Assembly: GCF_003096555.1 (NCBI RefSeq)
Contig: NZ_QEKM01000001.1
Coordinates: 1,798,001-1,862,000, forward strand
DNA: 64,000 nucleotides
Reading direction: 5' to 3'
Source of the DNA: Simplicispira sp. 125
GTDB taxonomy: Bacteria; Pseudomonadota; Gammaproteobacteria; Burkholderiales; Burkholderiaceae_C
In this document: piece after piece, positions 41,303 through 50,488 of the stretch
How the letters are laid out: every line of letters starts with the position of its first letter
Position numbering within the stretch: the first letter of the stretch is position 1
Position numbers and translations under genes: made by a program
Notes under the pieces: generated by a model
Database searches by the model: none
What the model was told of the DNA's origin: nothing
The model's input: only the letters and a program-made list of their open reading frames with translations

Positions 41303-41603
41303 GGCAAAAAATCACCCAAAAAAAGAGGGGCGCCATGGCCTCACGCGGGCGATGCCGTGGGCCACTGCCTGAACTACGCTGCCGACACTTGGTGCATTCC
41401 ACAAGTCAAGGAATACGCCGTGGGGAACCCGTGCAATTCAGGAGGATTTTTTGCGCCATGAATTCGAGACAATTCGATATATCCATAGTTGTGCAAAAAC
41501 AGGGCGCATTCTACCTAATCGGTCGATAACGCCCCGTCCGCCACAGCCTCGGCTTCTGATGCAGGGGTTCTGCCACAGAGGACAGCAATCCAACCCAAGG
41601 CTC
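41303..41603. other. Intergenic region between mucD and the candidate small RNA, no gene recognised
   Basis: This stretch is less GC-rich than its surroundings. It holds a 23-codon plus-strand frame (41459-41529) preceded by AGGAGG at a 12-base spacing, which I do not accept as a gene. No tRNA or repeat copy is seen here. Confidence 0.5.
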
Positions 41604-43070
41604 TTATGGACGGATCAAAGCGTACTGAGCCCACTCCCCGCGCTGGTAAAGCACGTTGACCGGTTTGGTTTTGTCCACCTTGGACAAGACCGATTCAAAG
41701 TCTTTCACCGTACTCACTTCAGTGTTGGCAATGGCCCGGATCACATCGCCTTCGCGCAATCCTGCACGGGCAGCAGCATCCGAAGCAGCATCGATGCGCA
41801 CACCCCCTTTGAGCTTGAGCTCCTTCTTCTGTGCTCCCGTCAAATCCGAAACCGTGAGCCCGAACTGCTGGGCAGCATTCGAAGACTTGGGTTTGACGTC
41901 GCGGTCACTGGCCTTGATGGCTGGCGTGTCACCATCAATCTCCGCAATCACGACCGACAAATCGCGCATATTCCCCCGGCGAAACACCGTCACGGTGCTC
42001 TTGGTGCCCGGCTTGGTATTACCGACCAGGCGTGGTAGGTCTGCGATCCGCTCAATGGGCTTGCCTTCGAAACGAACGATGATGTCGCCAGCCTCTACCC
42101 CGGCCTTCTCCGCGGGCGAGCCACTCTCCACCCCGGTTACCAAGGCCCCCTGCTGCTTGCCCAGCCCCAGCGATTCCGCCACATCGCGCGTCACCTGCCC
42201 AATTTGCACACCAATACGCCCCCGTGTCACACGCCCGCTGGAGCGCAGCTGCTCGCTGACGCGCATGGCTTCATCGATCGGAATGGCAAACGAAATGCCC
42301 ATGAACCCGCCTGAACGTGAATAGATCTGGCTGTTGATACCCACGACCTCGCCCCGCATATTGATCAAGGGTCCGCCTGAATTTCCCGGATTGATCGCCA
42401 CATCGGTCTGAATGAAAGGCAAGTAATCCCCGGTATCGCGCTGCTTGGCACTGACGATGCCCGCAGTGACAGTGTTTTCCAAGCCAAAGGGCGAGCCGAT
42501 AGCCATGACCCATTCACCCACCTTCAGGCGGTTGACATCGCCAATCCGCACGGCAGGCAAGCCCGATGCTTCGATCTTCACAACGGCCACATCGGTGCGC
42601 TTGTCCGCTCCGATAATTTTTGCCTTGTATTCGCGCTTGTCCGTCAATGTGACGATCACTTCGTCGGCACCGTCCACCACATGGGCATTGGTCATGACAT
42701 AGCCATCGGCACTGAGAATGAAGCCAGAGCCCACGCCGCGCGGCTGTTCTTCTTCCTGCTGCGGACGATTTGGTCGTTGTTGGCGCGGCATGTTCGGGAT
42801 GGGCACGCCAAACCGCTTGAAAAACTCAAGCATGTCTTCGTCCATGCCATTAACGCCACTCCGCCTGGAAGCCTTTTCCGTCGTGCGGATGTTCACTACC
42901 GAAGGCCCTGCTTGTTCGACAAGATCTGTGAAGTCAGGCAACCCGCGCACGGAAGCCGGAGGCGTCGCCACCTGCGCAATGGCCAGGGGCGCCATCGCGG
43001 CGCTGCACGCCAGAACACAAGCCGCAGCCAGCCCGGCGCCATGGTTTTTTGTCCAATCGATTATTTTCAT
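41604..43070 (-). CDS. mucD: DegP/DegQ-family periplasmic serine protease (MucD)
   Basis: This HtrA-type protease degrades misfolded periplasmic proteins. The 488-residue protein has an N-terminal signal peptide (AAACVLACSAAMAPLAIAQ cut near residue 33). The triad is His in NAHVVDGADE near 128, Asp in TDVAVVKI near 158 and Ser in NPGNSGGPL near 232. Two PDZ domains follow (IGVQIGQVTRDVAESLGL and RAGLREGDVIRAIANTEV regions). Its place after rpoE-rseA-rseB matches the algU-mucA-mucB-mucD cluster of pseudomonads and links it to sigma-E envelope stress control. Confidence 0.95.
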   Translation of the reverse strand: MKIIDWTKNHGAGLAAACVLACSAAMAPLAIAQVATPPASVRGLPDFTDLVEQAGPSVVNIRTTEKASRRSGVNGMDEDMLEFFKRFGVPIPNMPRQQRPNRPQQEEEQPRGVGSGFILSADGYVMTNAHVVDGADEVIVTLTDKREYKAKIIGADKRTDVAVVKIEASGLPAVRIGDVNRLKVGEWVMAIGSPFGLENTVTAGIVSAKQRDTGDYLPFIQTDVAINPGNSGGPLINMRGEVVGINSQIYSRSGGFMGISFAIPIDEAMRVSEQLRSSGRVTRGRIGVQIGQVTRDVAESLGLGKQQGALVTGVESGSPAEKAGVEAGDIIVRFEGKPIERIADLPRLVGNTKPGTKSTVTVFRRGNMRDLSVVIAEIDGDTPAIKASDRDVKPKSSNAAQQFGLTVSDLTGAQKKELKLKGGVRIDAASDAAARAGLREGDVIRAIANTEVSTVKDFESVLSKVDKTKPVNVLYQRGEWAQYALIRP

Positions 43071-43167
43071 TGATGGCCTTTCGAGAATTCAAGTCACGTT
43101 CTGCTTTGCGCGCAGATACTGTGAGAAATCCTTCAGTGAATTTGGTTCCATCCAGCAAACAGCCATT

Positions 43168-44241
43168 TCATTTCAGCCGTGCCAGGCGGTCCGCAAACAA
43201 CACCAGCGTGGCTGCAGGTACCTCTCCCACTGCCGTCAGCCAGACACCGTCACTCAGTGGCTTGGCCAGAACATGGGTAGCCCCCCGTGCGCCCTGAACC
43301 ACCGTTGATGCGCTGCGACGGGCATGGTGCCGTTCGATGAACAACGATACCGTCACCAGCCCATCGGAGTAAAAGCACTGCAGCAGTCCGGGCTCATGGC
43401 CTGCTGAGGAAACTGCATGGAGATAACAACCGACAGGCACGAAACCATCCACGGGCTCACGCAGCCCCCAGCCCTGTTCGGTGGCTGTGGTCATCCGCAT
43501 TTGCACACTCAGATCCTGGTAGCCAGCGGTATCCTGTGGCATGCGAGCCCACTGCTGCGCCTCCTTGTCGGCGTCCAGTTGCAGAGCGGAAAACGCCGTC
43601 TGCTCCAGCACCCGCCCACTTGGCTCCAGCATCTGTACCCGCAGCACCAGACCCGATGTGCGCTCACTCCAGAAGCGGTAACCAAAGCGCAGTGCATCGT
43701 GTGGCGCGAACGACACGACATCAGCCTCCATCCCGGCGACGCGCTCCTGTCCAAGGAGGTGCGCGGTATAGGGCGGGACAAAGGTCGCATCGGCACTTCC
43801 GGGTAGCGCATGAAGCAAATCGCGGCGCTCGGTGCGGACCGTACGCGACTGGTGCAGGAAGGTACGCACGAGCCCATCCTGCCGATAGACGGTACTTGCT
43901 GCACCATCGAGTGCATCGACGCGCTCGAACTGCTGGCCATCGCGTACCGCATGCCAGATTTTGGAAGTCGCCATGGCACCTGATGCATGGAGCACCACCA
44001 CCGTGCCCACGTAACTGCGGCTGCGGGATGCCCCCTGCATGCGCTCCATCCATTGTTGGGCAGTCCGCGGATTGGCGTCGTCCTGCGGTCTATTGACCGG
44101 CCCGCCCTGTACACCCAAGGCAAGGGCGCACAAAGCCATCCCACCGAGATACCGGGCAGCACGTGAGAACACTAATTTTGCGGAACAACAACCGCGCCGC
44201 CATCTCGCCCGAAACACCATGCCTGCAGTCATTTGCCGCAT
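43168..44241 (-). CDS. rseB: Sigma-E factor regulatory protein RseB/MucB
   Basis: RseB is a periplasmic sensor that binds RseA and shields it from DegS until lipids or lipopolysaccharide displace it. The frame runs to a TTG at 44253; ATGs at 44241, 44232 and 44220 are possible starts, and 44241 is used here. A signal-like hydrophobic stretch (GGMALCALALGVQGG) precedes the mature part, which opens with the typical AQQWMERMQGASRSRSYVGTVV. GYRFWSERTSGLVLRVQML lies near the middle. It directly follows rseA and precedes mucD. Confidence 0.9.
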   Translation of the reverse strand: MRQMTAGMVFRARWRRGCCSAKLVFSRAARYLGGMALCALALGVQGGPVNRPQDDANPRTAQQWMERMQGASRSRSYVGTVVVLHASGAMATSKIWHAVRDGQQFERVDALDGAASTVYRQDGLVRTFLHQSRTVRTERRDLLHALPGSADATFVPPYTAHLLGQERVAGMEADVVSFAPHDALRFGYRFWSERTSGLVLRVQMLEPSGRVLEQTAFSALQLDADKEAQQWARMPQDTAGYQDLSVQMRMTTATEQGWGLREPVDGFVPVGCYLHAVSSAGHEPGLLQCFYSDGLVTVSLFIERHHARRSASTVVQGARGATHVLAKPLSDGVWLTAVGEVPAATLVLFADRLARLK

Positions 44242-44253
44242 GCGCCCAAGCAA

Positions 44254-44844
44254 TCAACGTGAGGGCGACTCGAACGTGGCGTTGCGCAGGAACCCTGCAG
44301 GCATCTGCAGAGCCGCAGCGCCACCGTATTGCTTGTGCGCGGCGAGCAATTCGTCCAGACGAGGGTCACGCAGCATCACTTGTGCATCGGGACTGCTCGT
44401 AACAACCATCTGCTGTGTGGCCGCGGGTGGTGCAGCAGCCAGGCGAGCCCCTGAATCCGCTTCGCGGACATGGCTCAGCGAATTCCATCCGATGGCAGAC
44501 ACCGCCGCCAAGGACGCCAACCCCGCCACCATCTTCCAGCGAAAGGCCGATGCATTGGCCGCCTGTGCCAACTCGACCTGTAATGGCTCGGTATGGGGCA
44601 ATGCATGCGGTGGCGCAGGCTCCTGGGCCAACTTCTGGTGCAACTGCGCCAGGAAAGCCCCGCCATCAGAAGCGTGCGCCAGTTCGGGGGAACGCAACAC
44701 ATCCCCCACCAAGTGATAGACCTGCCAAGTGTCACGGCCTTCGTCCTGCGCAGCAAAACGCAAAGCCTGCGCCAGTTCATCCCCGTGCAATTGACCGTCT
44801 GCCAAAGCCGATAACTGTTCGTGCATCTTCAGATCATCATTCAT
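44254..44844 (-). CDS. rseA: Anti-sigma-E factor RseA/MucA
   Basis: RseA is a single-pass membrane protein whose cytoplasmic N-terminus holds sigma-E inactive. From ATG 44844 it has 196 residues. The N-terminal anti-sigma domain has LSALADGQLHGDELAQAL and WQVYHLVGDVLRSPEL near residues 8-55. One membrane helix (MVAGLASLAAVSAIGW) lies near 105-120, with a periplasmic C-terminal part after it. The frame is open seven codons further upstream. It follows rpoE by about 60 bases, as expected for a sigma/anti-sigma pair. Confidence 0.93.
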   Translation of the reverse strand: MNDDLKMHEQLSALADGQLHGDELAQALRFAAQDEGRDTWQVYHLVGDVLRSPELAHASDGGAFLAQLHQKLAQEPAPPHALPHTEPLQVELAQAANASAFRWKMVAGLASLAAVSAIGWNSLSHVREADSGARLAAAPPAATQQMVVTSSPDAQVMLRDPRLDELLAAHKQYGGAAALQMPAGFLRNATFESPSR

Positions 44845-44904
44845 GGTGTCACCTGCCAAACCCATACCTATACGTCATGGAAACTCTTCACCTGTGCCGC
44901 GCAC

Positions 44905-45549
44905 CTACCAGCGTTTGCCCGTGCGGTTTTCGAGCAATGGTCGCACCCGTGTGGAAATGGCCTCTCGGGCGCGAAAAATACGCGACCGCACAGTTCCGAT
45001 CGGGCATCCCATTACGGTGGCAATTTCCTCATAGCTCAGACCTTCAATCTCACGCAAAGTCACCGCCTGGCGCAAGTCCTCGGGCAATGCATCCATTGCG
45101 GCGTTGACCTGGGCCGCAATTTCCCGGGCGGCCAGCACTGTTTCTGGTGTTTCTTCTGTGATTAGTTCATGGCCGATACGATAAGTTTCATTCTCGTCAT
45201 CAGCAGAACGCAGAGTGCCCTCATACACCAAAGGATTACGCTTGAGGTCCATCAAGGCCTTTTTGGCCGTGTTGACTGCAATGCGGTACAGCCAGGTGTA
45301 GAACTGCGCATCCCCCCGAAACTGGTGCAAGGCCCGGTAGGCTCGGAGAAAGGTCTCCTGGGCAATGTCAGGCACCAAATCGGTATCGCGCACCATGCGT
45401 CCGATCAGCCGCTCGATACGGCGCTGGTATTTGATGACGAGCAGATCATAGGCCCGCAGATCGCCGGCCACGGTGCGCTCCACAAGGAGAAGATCGCTAT
45501 CCGTGGCAGGAGGATCAAGAGATGGGGGTTCGGGCGGAGTCGCAGTCAT
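44905..45549 (-). CDS. rpoE: RNA polymerase sigma-E (ECF) factor
   Basis: RpoE (AlgU) directs transcription of envelope-stress genes. The 214-residue protein has a Pro-rich extra N-terminal ~20 residues. Region 2 follows with DLLVIKYQRRIERLIGRM and PDIAQETFLRAYRALHQF near 35-75, and YTWLYRIAVNTAKK near 85. Region 4 has LREIEGLSYEEIATVMGCP with its helix-turn-helix near 165-185, then GTVRSRIFRAREAI. It heads the rpoE-rseA-rseB-mucD unit. Confidence 0.97.
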   Translation of the reverse strand: MTATPPEPPSLDPPATDSDLLLVERTVAGDLRAYDLLVIKYQRRIERLIGRMVRDTDLVPDIAQETFLRAYRALHQFRGDAQFYTWLYRIAVNTAKKALMDLKRNPLVYEGTLRSADDENETYRIGHELITEETPETVLAAREIAAQVNAAMDALPEDLRQAVTLREIEGLSYEEIATVMGCPIGTVRSRIFRAREAISTRVRPLLENRTGKRW

Positions 45550-45561
45550 GGAGAAGAAAGT

Positions 45562-46104
45562 TCACACCGGGCCAGCGCGCCCAGAAGCATGTTCGGCGGC
45601 ATCGGGAACGCCCGTTACGGCGCGCGAATATACCGCACGGCGCAGATCCAGCCAGTGAGCGGGCGCATGTCCCCGCTCCAGCCAGAGCCATTGCGTACGC
45701 CCGGTGAGAGGCACCAGACAGACGGCCATGCGGCGCTGCAAATCGAGGTGAGTGGTCAGCGTACCACGCACACTACCGCCCAGGGGCTCAAGCAGCTCCC
45801 ATGCACCACCGTCCCAGGACAGAGTGCCTATCGGCATTCGGACCCAGAAGCGCCATGCAGCGCCCGTGATCAGCAACCAAGCGAGCCCTGTACCCATCGG
45901 TATCCAGAGTGGCCATGGTGCGGCACCCCATAGCATCCAGGCAACCCAAGCCAGTCCACCAGCGGCCGATCCGCACGCCAGTGCTCCAGCGAGCCACGCA
46001 CTGCGGCGCACCGGAAAACGCACTGCCGGGGCATGGTGGCGGGCGGAACGCTGATTCACAAACGGTCCGTCGCTGCAAGATGTCGTGCGGGGTGGTGCAC
46101 GCAA
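45562..46104 (-). CDS. Small membrane protein between fabF and rpoE (YgfX/CptA-like?)
   Basis: A 180-residue protein with two membrane helices in its first half (LAGALACGSAAGGLAWVAWM and LWIPMGTGLAWLLITGAAW regions, about 35-80). A soluble end contains WLWLERGHAPAHWLDLRRAVYSR near 140-165. The helix-pair plus Trp-rich C-terminal domain recalls YgfX/CptA-like proteins, but similarity is weak and the name is only a suggestion. It ends 12 bases before rpoE on the same strand, a conserved place in Burkholderiales. Start choice is uncertain. Confidence 0.65.
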   Translation of the reverse strand: MRAPPRTTSCSDGPFVNQRSARHHAPAVRFPVRRSAWLAGALACGSAAGGLAWVAWMLWGAAPWPLWIPMGTGLAWLLITGAAWRFWVRMPIGTLSWDGGAWELLEPLGGSVRGTLTTHLDLQRRMAVCLVPLTGRTQWLWLERGHAPAHWLDLRRAVYSRAVTGVPDAAEHASGRAGPV

Positions 46105-46122
46105 CGCAGCGGGCTACGGACG

Positions 46123-47367
46123 TCAGACGCGCCGAAAAACCAGCGTGCCGTTGGTACCGCCAAATCCAAAATTATTTTTGACGGCAACATCGATCCTCAT
46201 GTCCCGCGCTGTGTTGGCGCAGTAATCAAGGTCGCACTCGGGATCCTGATTGTCCAGATTGATCGTGGGCGGAACCTTCTGGTGGTGCAGTGCGAGGATC
46301 GTGAAGATGCTCTCGATGCCCCCCGCCCCGCCCAGCAGATGGCCAGTCATGGACTTGGTGGAACTCACGACCATCTTATGGGCATGATCGCCAAAAGCGG
46401 CTTTGATGGCATTGGTTTCATTGAGGTCACCCAGCGGCGTGGACGTGCCATGCGCATTGAGATAAGCCACCTCATCGGTATTGACCCCGGCATTACGCAG
46501 GGCGGCTTGCATGGCACGGCGTGGGCCATCCATGCTAGGCGCCGTCATATGGCCGGCATCGGCGCTCATGCCAAAACCGCTCAGTTCGGCATAAATTTTG
46601 GCGCCACGGGCCTTGGCGTGTTCGTATTCCTCGACCACCACCACGCCGGCGCCTTCGCCCAGCACGAAGCCGTCGCGGTCCCTGTCCCATGGGCGTGATG
46701 CCGCCTTGGGATCGTCGTTACGGGTGGAGAGTGCGCGCATCGCGGCAAAACCGCCAATACCCAGGGGCGAGACGGTGGCCTCAGTCCCCCCAGCGATGAC
46801 CACATCGGCATCACCGTACTCAATCATGCGACCGGCTTCGCCAATGCAGTGCAAGCCCGTGGTACAGGCCGTGACAACGGCCAGATTCGGCCCCTTGAAA
46901 CCGAAACGCATGGACACATGCCCTGCCACCATGTTGATGATGGAGGCGGGAACAAAAAAAGGTGTGATGCGCCGTGCGCCCCGGTTGATGAATTCGGTAT
47001 GGGTGTTTTCGATCAGCGGAAGACCACCGATCCCCGAGCCGATCACGCAGCCAATGCGGGTCGCCAGGTCTTCGCTCAGGGCATCGCCGGTGGGCAAACC
47101 AGCATCCTCTACGGCCTGCACCGCTGCAGCAATGCCGTAATGGATAAACGAGTCCATCGCACGCGCATCCTTGGCGCTGATGTAGGACTCCAGGTCCAGT
47201 CCTTTGACCTCGCCTGCAATTTTGCAGGCGAAGGTCGATGCATCGAACCTGGTAATGAGGCCAATGCCGGACTGCCCGGCCAGGATATTGGCCCAGGCGT
47301 CCTGCACCGTGTTTCCCACGGGACTGATGCAACCCAGGCCGGTCACGACAACGCGACGACGGCTCAT
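46123..47367 (-). CDS. fabF: 3-oxoacyl-[acyl-carrier-protein] synthase II
   Basis: FabF condenses malonyl-ACP with acyl-ACP in fatty-acid elongation. The 414-residue thiolase-fold enzyme starts [18 protein letters not shown]. The catalytic cysteine is in [14 protein letters not shown] near 166. Its two histidines are in [11 protein letters not shown] near 306 and in [11 protein letters not shown] near 343. The C-terminal [14 protein letters not shown] is typical. It lies 46 bases after acpP, the usual order in proteobacteria. Confidence 0.98.
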   Translation of the reverse strand: MSRRRVVVTGLGCISPVGNTVQDAWANILAGQSGIGLITRFDASTFACKIAGEVKGLDLESYISAKDARAMDSFIHYGIAAAVQAVEDAGLPTGDALSEDLATRIGCVIGSGIGGLPLIENTHTEFINRGARRITPFFVPASIINMVAGHVSMRFGFKGPNLAVVTACTTGLHCIGEAGRMIEYGDADVVIAGGTEATVSPLGIGGFAAMRALSTRNDDPKAASRPWDRDRDGFVLGEGAGVVVVEEYEHAKARGAKIYAELSGFGMSADAGHMTAPSMDGPRRAMQAALRNAGVNTDEVAYLNAHGTSTPLGDLNETNAIKAAFGDHAHKMVVSSTKSMTGHLLGGAGGIESIFTILALHHQKVPPTINLDNQDPECDLDYCANTARDMRIDVAVKNNFGFGGTNGTLVFRRV

Positions 47368-47413
47368 GCGTAAAACCTTGTGCTGATCGCTGAAGGGGCG
47401 CCAAGCGCGCCGT

Positions 47414-47698
<285 letters not shown>

Positions 47699-47757
47699 TT
47701 AAGAGAGGTTTCCCCAAAGGCCCGCCGTACGGATGAACCGGCGTGATTTTTCGTCAA

Positions 47758-48504
47758 TTACATGTACATGCCGCCATTGACATGCAATTCCTGCCCAGTG
47801 ATGTAACCAGCCTCGTTGGAAGCGAGGTAAGCCACGGCATGTGCGATGTCTGCGGGCTTGCCCAAGTGACCCAAAGGGATCTGATCGAGCAGTGCTTTTT
47901 GCTGTGCTTCGGGCAGGCCAGAGGTCATGTCGGTGTCAATAAACCCGGGGGCCACGCAGTTCACAGTCACGCTGCGGCTGCCCAACTCACGCGCCAGCGC
48001 ACGGGTCATGCCGGCCACACCCGCCTTGGCGGCAGCGTAGTTGGCTTGGCCGGGGTTACCCGAGGCGCCTACCACACTGGTGATGCTGATGATGCGCCCG
48101 TAGCGCTGCTTCATCATCGGCTTGATGGCCGCACGGCTGACGCGGAACACCGCCTTGAGATTGGTGTCCAGCACGGCATCCCAGTCGTCGTCTTTCATGC
48201 GCATGGCCAGCTGATCGCGGGTAATGCCGGCATTGTTCACCAGCACATGCAGGCCGCCCTGGCCCTTGACGATGCCGTCAATCAGGGCATCGACCGCCGC
48301 ACCATCGTTCACGTTCAGATGGGCCCCTCGGCAGCCCGGGTGCGCGGCCAGCGCCTGGCTGATACGCTCGGCGCCTTCAGTGGTGGTGGCTGTACCAACC
48401 ACCTGGAAGCCGCGCACGGCCAGTTCCAGCGCGATGGCGGCGCCAATGCCGCGTGAGGCACCGGTGACCAGCGCCACGAGGGGTTTTGCAGTGCTTTCGC
48501 TCAT
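47758..48504 (-). CDS. fabG: 3-oxoacyl-[acyl-carrier-protein] reductase
   Basis: FabG reduces 3-oxoacyl-ACP with NADPH. The 248-residue short-chain dehydrogenase has the cofactor motif VTGASRGIGAAIALEL near 14, NNAGITRDQLAMRM near 90, and the catalytic Ser, Tyr and Lys in ITSVVGASGNPGQANYAAAK near 140-160. Its start overlaps the fabD stop (ATGA), so the two are coupled. Confidence 0.98.
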   Translation of the reverse strand: MSESTAKPLVALVTGASRGIGAAIALELAVRGFQVVGTATTTEGAERISQALAAHPGCRGAHLNVNDGAAVDALIDGIVKGQGGLHVLVNNAGITRDQLAMRMKDDDWDAVLDTNLKAVFRVSRAAIKPMMKQRYGRIISITSVVGASGNPGQANYAAAKAGVAGMTRALARELGSRSVTVNCVAPGFIDTDMTSGLPEAQQKALLDQIPLGHLGKPADIAHAVAYLASNEAGYITGQELHVNGGMYM

Positions 48505-49451
48505 GCCAGCAGCTCCTTGATTTCGGTGAGGGTCGCGGCGTCGTACAGCGCAGCACCCGTGAGTTCAGCGTCAATGCGCCTTGTGAGGCCCGCAAGCACT
48601 TTGCCAGGGCCGCATTCGACAATGTGGGTCATGCCACGCGCCTTGAGAGCCTGTACGCATTCCACCCAGCGCACGGGGCCAAAGGCCTGGCGATAGAGCG
48701 CGTCGCGGATGGCGTCTGCATCCTGCTGCACCGCCACATCAATATTATTGAGTACCGGAATCTGCGGCGCCGCGAGGGGTGTGATGGCCAGGGCGGCGCG
48801 CAGCTTCTCAGCGGCGGGCTTCATCAGGCTGGAATGGAAAGGCGCCGACACCGGCAACGGCAACGCGCGCTTGGCACCCGCAGCCTTGAGAACTTCACAG
48901 GCCTTCTCGACGGCGGCCTTGCTGCCCGCAATCACAGTCTGTGCCGGATCGTTGAAATTGACCGCCTCGACCACTTCAGTGCCGTTTTGGCCCATAGCGC
49001 TTGTCACTTCTGCGCAACCAGCTATTACTTTTGCAGCATCTAGGCCCAGAATCGCGGCCATGGCCCCCGTGCCCACGGGCACGGCTTCCTGCATGGCGGC
49101 GGCGCGCAGGCGCACCAGCGGCGCCGCCTGGGCCAGCGTCAGCACGCCCGACGCCACCAGCGCCGAGTATTCACCCAACGAATGCCCCGCCACAGCCGTC
49201 GGCAGGGCACCGCCTTCGGCACGCCACACGCGCCAGGCGGCCACACCGGCCACCAGCATCACGGGCTGGGTGTTGGTGGTGAGCGCTAGCTGCTCCTTGG
49301 GGCCCTCGTGGATCAGGCGACCCACATCCTCGCCCAGGGCGTCAGACGCCTCCTGCAGCGTTTGCACGACGGCCGGGTGGTCTGCCCACCCATCGAGCAT
49401 GCCCACAGCCTGCGAGCCCTGGCCCGGAAAAACAAATGCAAAGGTTTTCAT
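48501..49451 (-). CDS. fabD: Malonyl-CoA:ACP transacylase, with repeat-derived segment
   Basis: FabD moves malonyl from CoA to ACP. The 316-residue protein starts MKTFAFVFPGQGSQAVGML. The catalytic serine is in AGHSLGEYSAL near residue 92 and the histidine in VSAPFHSSLM near 203. Residues 139-156 (A-A-K-V-I-A-G-C-A-E and onward to G-Q-N) are encoded by a palindromic repeat. Compared with E. coli FabD, which has a shorter stretch between the LGLD and VNFN blocks, about six residues are added. The active-site motifs are intact. Confidence 0.97.
   Translation of the reverse strand: MKTFAFVFPGQGSQAVGMLDGWADHPAVVQTLQEASDALGEDVGRLIHEGPKEQLALTTNTQPVMLVAGVAAWRVWRAEGGALPTAVAGHSLGEYSALVASGVLTLAQAAPLVRLRAAAMQEAVPVGTGAMAAILGLDAAKVIAGCAEVTSAMGQNGTEVVEAVNFNDPAQTVIAGSKAAVEKACEVLKAAGAKRALPLPVSAPFHSSLMKPAAEKLRAALAITPLAAPQIPVLNNIDVAVQQDADAIRDALYRQAFGPVRWVECVQALKARGMTHIVECGPGKVLAGLTRRIDAELTGAALYDAATLTEIKELLA
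48984..49037 (-). repeat. Palindromic repeat inside fabD (54 bp, in frame)
   Basis: On the minus strand it begins GCTGCAAAAGTAATAGCTG, continues GTTGCGCAGAAGTGAC and ends AAGCGCTATGGGCCAAAAC. It spans exactly 18 codons (FabD residues 139-156), in the same frame and orientation as the copy in era. The encoded peptides share A, K, A, A, S, A, G, Q and N at matching positions. Confidence 0.82.
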
Positions 49452-49469
49452 GCGTATTCAGTATTAGTG

Positions 49470-49522
49470 AAAAAATATGGCTGTAGCGCTTACCAGTAAA
49501 GCGCTAACAGCTACATTTTCAG
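49470..49522. repeat. Palindromic repeat between fabH and fabD, supplying the fabH stop
   Basis: ATATGGCTGTAGCGCTTAC, a short loop, then AAAGCGCTAACAGCTACATTTT. On the minus strand the segment AAAATGTAGCTG provides the last Lys-Met codons and the TAG stop of fabH. Confidence 0.88.
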
Positions 49523-50488
49523 GAGCACTGCACCCCAGGTGAACCCGCCGCCCACGCCTTCGAGCAGCACGGTCTCGCCCTGCTTTATCTGGCCCGAGCG
49601 CACCGCATGGTCCAGCGCCAGCGGGATCGATGCCGCCGAGGTATTTCCATGCTGGTCCACTGTGACCACCATCTTGTCCATGGGCAACTTGAGCTTGCGC
49701 GCCGTGCCCTGCATGATGCGGATGTTGGCCTGGTGGGGCACCAGCCAGTCGATATCGGCCTCGGTCAGCCCCGCCTTGTCGAGCGCGGCGCGGGCGGCGC
49801 TTTCCAGCACCCCTACAGCCAGCTTGAAGACCGCCGGGCCATCCATGGTGAGCAGCGGCAGGCCACTCACCTGACCGCCCGAGACATGGCCAGGCACGCA
49901 CAGGATGCCGACATGGCGGCCATCGGCGTGCAGGTCAGACGAAAGAATGCCCGGGGTGTCAGACGCCTCCAGCACCACGGCGCCTGCACCATCGCCAAAC
50001 AGCACGCAGGTGGTGCGGTCATTGAAGTCCAGCAAACGACTGAAAATCTCGGAGCCCACGACCAGGGCTCGCTGCGCTGTGCCCGCGCGGATCATGGCGT
50101 CAGCCACCGTCAATGCATAAACAAAGCCGCTGCACACAGCCTGCACGTCAAAAGCGGGGCAACCTGCGGCGCCCAGCTTGTTCTGCAGGATGCAGGCGGT
50201 GGACGGGAACACCATGTCCGGCGTGGAGGTGGCGACGATGATCAGGTCAATGTCGCTAGCCTCCAGCCCTGCCGCCTCCAAGGCATGGCGGGCCGCGTCC
50301 AGGGCCATGTCGCTGCAGGCTACATCGGGCGCGGCGAAGTGGCGTGCCCGGATTCCCGTGCGCGACACAATCCATTCATCCGAGGTCTCAATACCCCGTG
50401 CAGCGAGATCGGTCACTAAATCGGCATTGGTCACCCGGCGTGGTGGCAGATGACTGCCAGTACCGGTAATACGGGAGTAGCGTTTCAT
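49511..50488 (-). CDS. fabH: 3-oxoacyl-[acyl-carrier-protein] synthase III
   Basis: FabH starts fatty-acid synthesis by joining acetyl-CoA and malonyl-ACP. The 325-residue protein starts [21 protein letters not shown]. The catalytic cysteine is in [12 protein letters not shown] near 114, the histidine in [10 protein letters not shown] near 252 and the asparagine in [13 protein letters not shown] near 282. The stop codon TAG lies within a palindromic repeat. Its ATG shares one base with the plsX stop (TAATG). Confidence 0.98.
   Translation of the reverse strand: MKRYSRITGTGSHLPPRRVTNADLVTDLAARGIETSDEWIVSRTGIRARHFAAPDVACSDMALDAARHALEAAGLEASDIDLIIVATSTPDMVFPSTACILQNKLGAAGCPAFDVQAVCSGFVYALTVADAMIRAGTAQRALVVGSEIFSRLLDFNDRTTCVLFGDGAGAVVLEASDTPGILSSDLHADGRHVGILCVPGHVSGGQVSGLPLLTMDGPAVFKLAVGVLESAARAALDKAGLTEADIDWLVPHQANIRIMQGTARKLKLPMDKMVVTVDQHGNTSAASIPLALDHAVRSGQIKQGETVLLEGVGGGFTWGAVLLKM

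Noticed and set aside
41459-41529. 23-codon plus-strand frame with AGGAGG upstream
   Set aside because: Spacing of 12 bases is too long, the peptide has no known family and it faces all neighbouring genes; too little to call a gene.
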